A DNA stretch of 64,000 nt, taken from positions 372,001 to 436,000 of the forward strand of contig NZ_JNJB01000004.1 of assembly GCF_000701505.1 (NCBI RefSeq), written 5' to 3'. Both the position numbers and the translations under genes were made by a program. How positions within the stretch are numbered: the stretch's first letter is position 1; the number at the start of each line of letters is the position of its first letter. The notes below the pieces were generated by a model, which worked only from the letters and a program-made list of their open reading frames with translations, had not been told where the DNA came from and did not search any database. Positions 61,533 through 64,000 of this stretch are shown here, piece after piece. Source of the stretch: Dyadobacter crusticola DSM 16708. Its GTDB lineage: Bacteria > Bacteroidota > Bacteroidia > Cytophagales > Spirosomataceae.

Positions 61533-63245
61533 TTACATTTTCGTGATTTTCTTCCGGACAGACTGGCCGCCGTTTGTTTTAATCTCAACAATGTAAGCGC
61601 CTTTGCCCAAGGCGGAAATATCTAGCTGGCTTGTTTTTTCTTTTTGTATCAAAAGTTTTCCGCTCAGATCGAAAAGGTTCAGGTTATCTACTGTTGCGCC
61701 GTTATTCAGCACCACTTCCACAAAATGCTGGGCGGGGTTAGGATATACAAAATCGTTCTCGCGCGCAATTGCATTCTTAACCGCCACAATGCGGGATAAT
61801 GCTGCCGTTCCGTCATAATCAACCTGATTGAGGCGATAGTAAGTCAGCTGGTCTGTCGGCTGCTCGTCGGTGTAAGTATAAGTGTTACTTACCCGGCTGT
61901 CGCCCAAACCTTTTACCTGGCCGATTACCTCAAAGTTGACCGCATCACGGCTTTTCTGGATTTCAAAATAATCATTGTTCTCTTCCGAAGATGTTACCCA
62001 GGTGAGATGGTTTTTACCGTCAGCCGCCTTTTGTCCGGCAAAGCTTACCAGGTTGACAGGCAATGGCGGGCCAGGCAGCGGCGGCGCGCTGGCCATCAGA
62101 GATCTTGCATTACCTAGTAGATTTGTCTCGGGATTGGTAATTGCGTCACGCCACAGCTCAGCAGCCCTGCGCTGGCCTTCTTCATTGAAATGCAGCCCGT
62201 CGTAACGTCCCGACTCTCCGATCTGGTTGAGATCGGCCCCGCGGAAAACATCATGGATATCATTGATCAATGCATTCTGCGCATCCGTTTTTTCCTGATT
62301 TACACCATTAGAATAGCAGGAAGTGGCGATCATCCAGGGGAGATTATCGTAGTTAGCCTCGCTCCTGGATTTCTCGATAACCATTTTATTGCGGAAATAA
62401 AATCCCGCGCCGGTTGTATCACCATCGTTCACACCGTGTGCAGAAAGTACCGCGCGCAAGCCCGTGCGGGGCATATAGGTCGTAATAGTATTCCTGATAT
62501 TGACATAAGGCATTCTGATACTGTACTTGATGAATCCGTGGTCGAAGTCGATGTTATAAGCTGCCTTGTACAAATGGCCCATGTTACTTCCGCCAAAAGC
62601 CGCACTGTAAAAGAGGACAGGCACATTGAGTGAGCTTACCAGCAAATCGCCCAACTGTGTCCAGAACCAGGGATATTCCGCCATCGGAGCAATCCCGCAA
62701 TTAAGACAGAACTGCACTGGGGCAAGTGGCGGCATATCGGCAGGACTGCCGGATTCGAGATATTTGTTGTAAAGCTCGGCGTTTGCATTTGGATCAATGG
62801 TATTAACAAGGTCGCTGCTGGCGGGCTTCATAGCGCTCTCCGCTTTTGCTGCATTGGAATGCCCCACAATCAGGAATACCTCCCCTATCCCGACTTTTTC
62901 TACAATGGTCGTATTACCGAGCTGTTCGCCATTCCGCATGGTCCTCACTTCTAGATCAAACCTGCCGCCCCTTGCATTGAGTGAGCCTGAAAATACATAG
63001 CCGGAAGGATCCGTTACAATGGTAGTCCAATCGACGCCCGATCCGGGCTCACCGTCCCTTGTCTTCAATCTGGCCTGAATCTGATCCGGATTGTTGAGGT
63101 AAGTACCATTAATAAACACGGTAGCGTTACCCGCTTCGTTACGCTGATACACCATCCGGGACGGTGGAAAAGTTACATTAACCTGTCCGTAGAGTGCTGA
63201 TGAAGCCAGTAGTAAGTTGATGAAAGTAAAAAATTTCAAGTGCAT
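61533..63245 (-). CDS. Secreted SGNH-like esterase with T9SS C-terminal sorting domain
   Basis: A 570-residue protein from ATG 63245 (signal peptide MHLKFFTFINLLLASSALYG); the in-frame start at 63314 precedes the signal. The SGNH-like part has GEVFLIVGHSNAAKAES (nucleophile serine in GHSN), YSAAFGGSNMG, LSAHGVND and YDGLHFNEEG with a D..H pair, like sialate O-acetylesterases or carbohydrate esterases. The C-terminal 75 residues, NDYVYPNPAQHFVE-like (DFVYPNPAQHFVEV) to VRKKITKM, form a type A T9SS sorting signal, so it is exported to the surface. Confidence 0.84.
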   Translation of the reverse strand: MHLKFFTFINLLLASSALYGQVNVTFPPSRMVYQRNEAGNATVFINGTYLNNPDQIQARLKTRDGEPGSGVDWTTIVTDPSGYVFSGSLNARGGRFDLEVRTMRNGEQLGNTTIVEKVGIGEVFLIVGHSNAAKAESAMKPASSDLVNTIDPNANAELYNKYLESGSPADMPPLAPVQFCLNCGIAPMAEYPWFWTQLGDLLVSSLNVPVLFYSAAFGGSNMGHLYKAAYNIDFDHGFIKYSIRMPYVNIRNTITTYMPRTGLRAVLSAHGVNDGDTTGAGFYFRNKMVIEKSRSEANYDNLPWMIATSCYSNGVNQEKTDAQNALINDIHDVFRGADLNQIGESGRYDGLHFNEEGQRRAAELWRDAITNPETNLLGNARSLMASAPPLPGPPLPVNLVSFAGQKAADGKNHLTWVTSSEENNDYFEIQKSRDAVNFEVIGQVKGLGDSRVSNTYTYTDEQPTDQLTYYRLNQVDYDGTAALSRIVAVKNAIARENDFVYPNPAQHFVEVVLNNGATVDNLNLFDLSGKLLIQKEKTSQLDISALGKGAYIVEIKTNGGQSVRKKITKM

Positions 63246-63572
63246 ATATGTAACATTTAGGTGAAAAAACGACACTAATGAACACACCTGTCTCACGAAT
63301 TGGCAAAATGCCAAAACTGAAAAGACCGACTTTTTTATACCATCAAGTAATTAGTTGATTTTCAAAATGCAAGGAGGAGATCGATGGAACTGCCAGAAGA
63401 AAATTGACGAATTCCTTTGTAACAAAAATACCAATTCCTATGATAATTCAACTATTGGACACAAAATAATTCTATGAAATTTCCAGCACTTGCATTGCCT
63501 TGCAAGCGGGCGCTTGCCAGCCGTTCTGCCTCCTATTTGGACATCATTTTTTCTCAATGCCAGCTTACTTAT
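63246..63572. other. Non-coding gap between esterase and pyrB
   Basis: About 330 bases without a credible gene on either strand. A short dyad-like GGCAAAATGCC occurs at about 63302-63312, and a CTTGCATTGCCTTGCAAG palindrome-like stretch (arms CTTGCA/TGCAAG) at 63490-63507. The latter could be an operator for pyrB; this is speculative. Confidence 0.35.
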
Positions 63573-63580
63573 TATCTTTG
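63573..63580 (+). promoter_or_regulatory. TATCTTTG promoter box before pyrB
   Basis: An exact TAnnTTTG match, 24 bases before ATG 63605. The -33 region is T-rich (TTTTTT at 63547-63552). Confidence 0.5.
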
Positions 63581-63604
63581 CGAAACATTCATTGACAATT
63601 CACA

Positions 63605-64000
63605 ATGACAAAACTTTCGGTCCGGCATTTACTTGGCATCAAAAACCTGAACGAGAACGACATCCAGACAATTTTAGACACTGCCACTGAATTTAAGGAA
63701 GTCATCAACCGGCCGATCAAAAAAGTACCTTCCCTCAGAGATATTACCATTGCTAACGTTTTTTTTGAGAATTCAACCCGCACCAGGCTTTCATTTGAGC
63801 TGGCCGAAAAGCGGCTTTCTGCGGATGTGGTAAATTTTTCAGCCTCGGGAAGTTCGGTAAAGAAGGGAGAAACGCTGCTCGATACGGTCAATAACATCCT
63901 TGCGATGAAGGTGGATATGATTGTGATGCGCCACAGCAGTCCGGGCGCGCCGCATTACCTGTCAACCCGCATTCCTGCCAATGTTGTCAATGCAGGCGAC
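63605..64000 (+). CDS. pyrB: Aspartate carbamoyltransferase (partial, runs off the window)
   Basis: From ATG 63605 a frame stays open to the end of the window (132 codons). The translation begins MTKLSVRHLLGIKNL and contains FFENSTRTRLSFELA, the carbamoyl-phosphate loop, and SSVKKGETLLDT, the conserved loop with the catalytic serine and lysine, then MRHSSPGAPH. It makes N-carbamoylaspartate in pyrimidine synthesis. The C-terminal aspartate-binding domain lies beyond the window. Confidence 0.93.
   Translation, partial: MTKLSVRHLLGIKNLNENDIQTILDTATEFKEVINRPIKKVPSLRDITIANVFFENSTRTRLSFELAEKRLSADVVNFSASGSSVKKGETLLDTVNNILAMKVDMIVMRHSSPGAPHYLSTRIPANVVNAGD

Overview
The window looks like chromosomal DNA of a Bacteroidetes bacterium of the Cytophagales, most likely Dyadobacter or a close relative. 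The evidence is a SusC/SusD pair, a type IX secretion C-terminal sorting domain, a DUF5686 protein, promoter-like TAnnTTTG boxes with weak or absent Shine-Dalgarno sites, and several intergenic repeat families. The genus is an inference. I saw no tRNA, rRNA, CRISPR array, IS transposase or phage gene.

Layout. (1) 1-12173: after the tail of an unknown gene, a co-directional catabolic locus holds an exported FAD-dependent oxidoreductase, ApbE flavin transferase, a large secreted alpha/alpha-barrel protein, a sodium:solute symporter, a secreted GH2 glycosidase and a second, cytosolic paralogue of the oxidoreductase. (2) 12336-21991: assimilatory sulfate reduction and siroheme synthesis: a TSUP transporter with a siroheme-synthase-like N-terminal stub, metZ, an inserted UPF0175/PIN toxin-antitoxin pair, cysH, cysD, cysN, a sulfite reductase with a HEPN-like tail, and cobA. 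(3) 21994-26278: a small membrane protein, two tandem LpxL-type acyltransferases, a GT9 glycosyltransferase and aguB. (4) 26280-33633: a 760-base non-coding stretch with a promoter and a highly structured leader ending in a terminator-like hairpin, then susC, susD, a lipoprotein and a Tat-type aminotransferase. (5) 33634-38400: repeats, an AEC-type permease coupled to a stand-alone Hint-like protein, aguA, a GH25 lysozyme and a small secreted protein behind a 21-bp palindrome. (6) 38404-64000: leuS with a low-complexity insertion, an outer-membrane barrel, an XRE/ScfR-type regulator, a sterol-desaturase-like enzyme, an AT-rich acyltransferase, a sugar isomerase, an FAD dehydrogenase, a CoA-type NUDIX hydrolase, topoisomerase IV subunit A, SanA-like and DUF5686 proteins, an ABC ATPase, a nitroreductase, YbjQ, metF, ElaA, YebC, a GreA-like protein, a T9SS-secreted esterase-like protein and the start of pyrB.

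How the genes fit together. CysD/CysN activate sulfate to APS, CysH (APS-reductase-type cysteines) reduces it to sulfite, the siroheme sulfite reductase makes sulfide, and MetZ fixes sulfide into homocysteine; CobA supplies precorrin-2 for siroheme and MetF supplies methyl groups for methionine. AguA and AguB, about 9 kb apart, together convert agmatine to putrescine. The first locus looks like import and oxidative breakdown of a glycoside of unknown identity.

The best candidate for something undescribed is the 26602-26995 leader before susC, which has several mutually exclusive long pairings and a hairpin plus T-run just ahead of the start codon. Next are the oxidoreductase/ApbE/GH2 locus, the HEPN-tailed sulfite reductase, the degenerate Hint protein and the leuS insertion. 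All positions and pairings were read by eye; nothing was checked against a database or a folding program.
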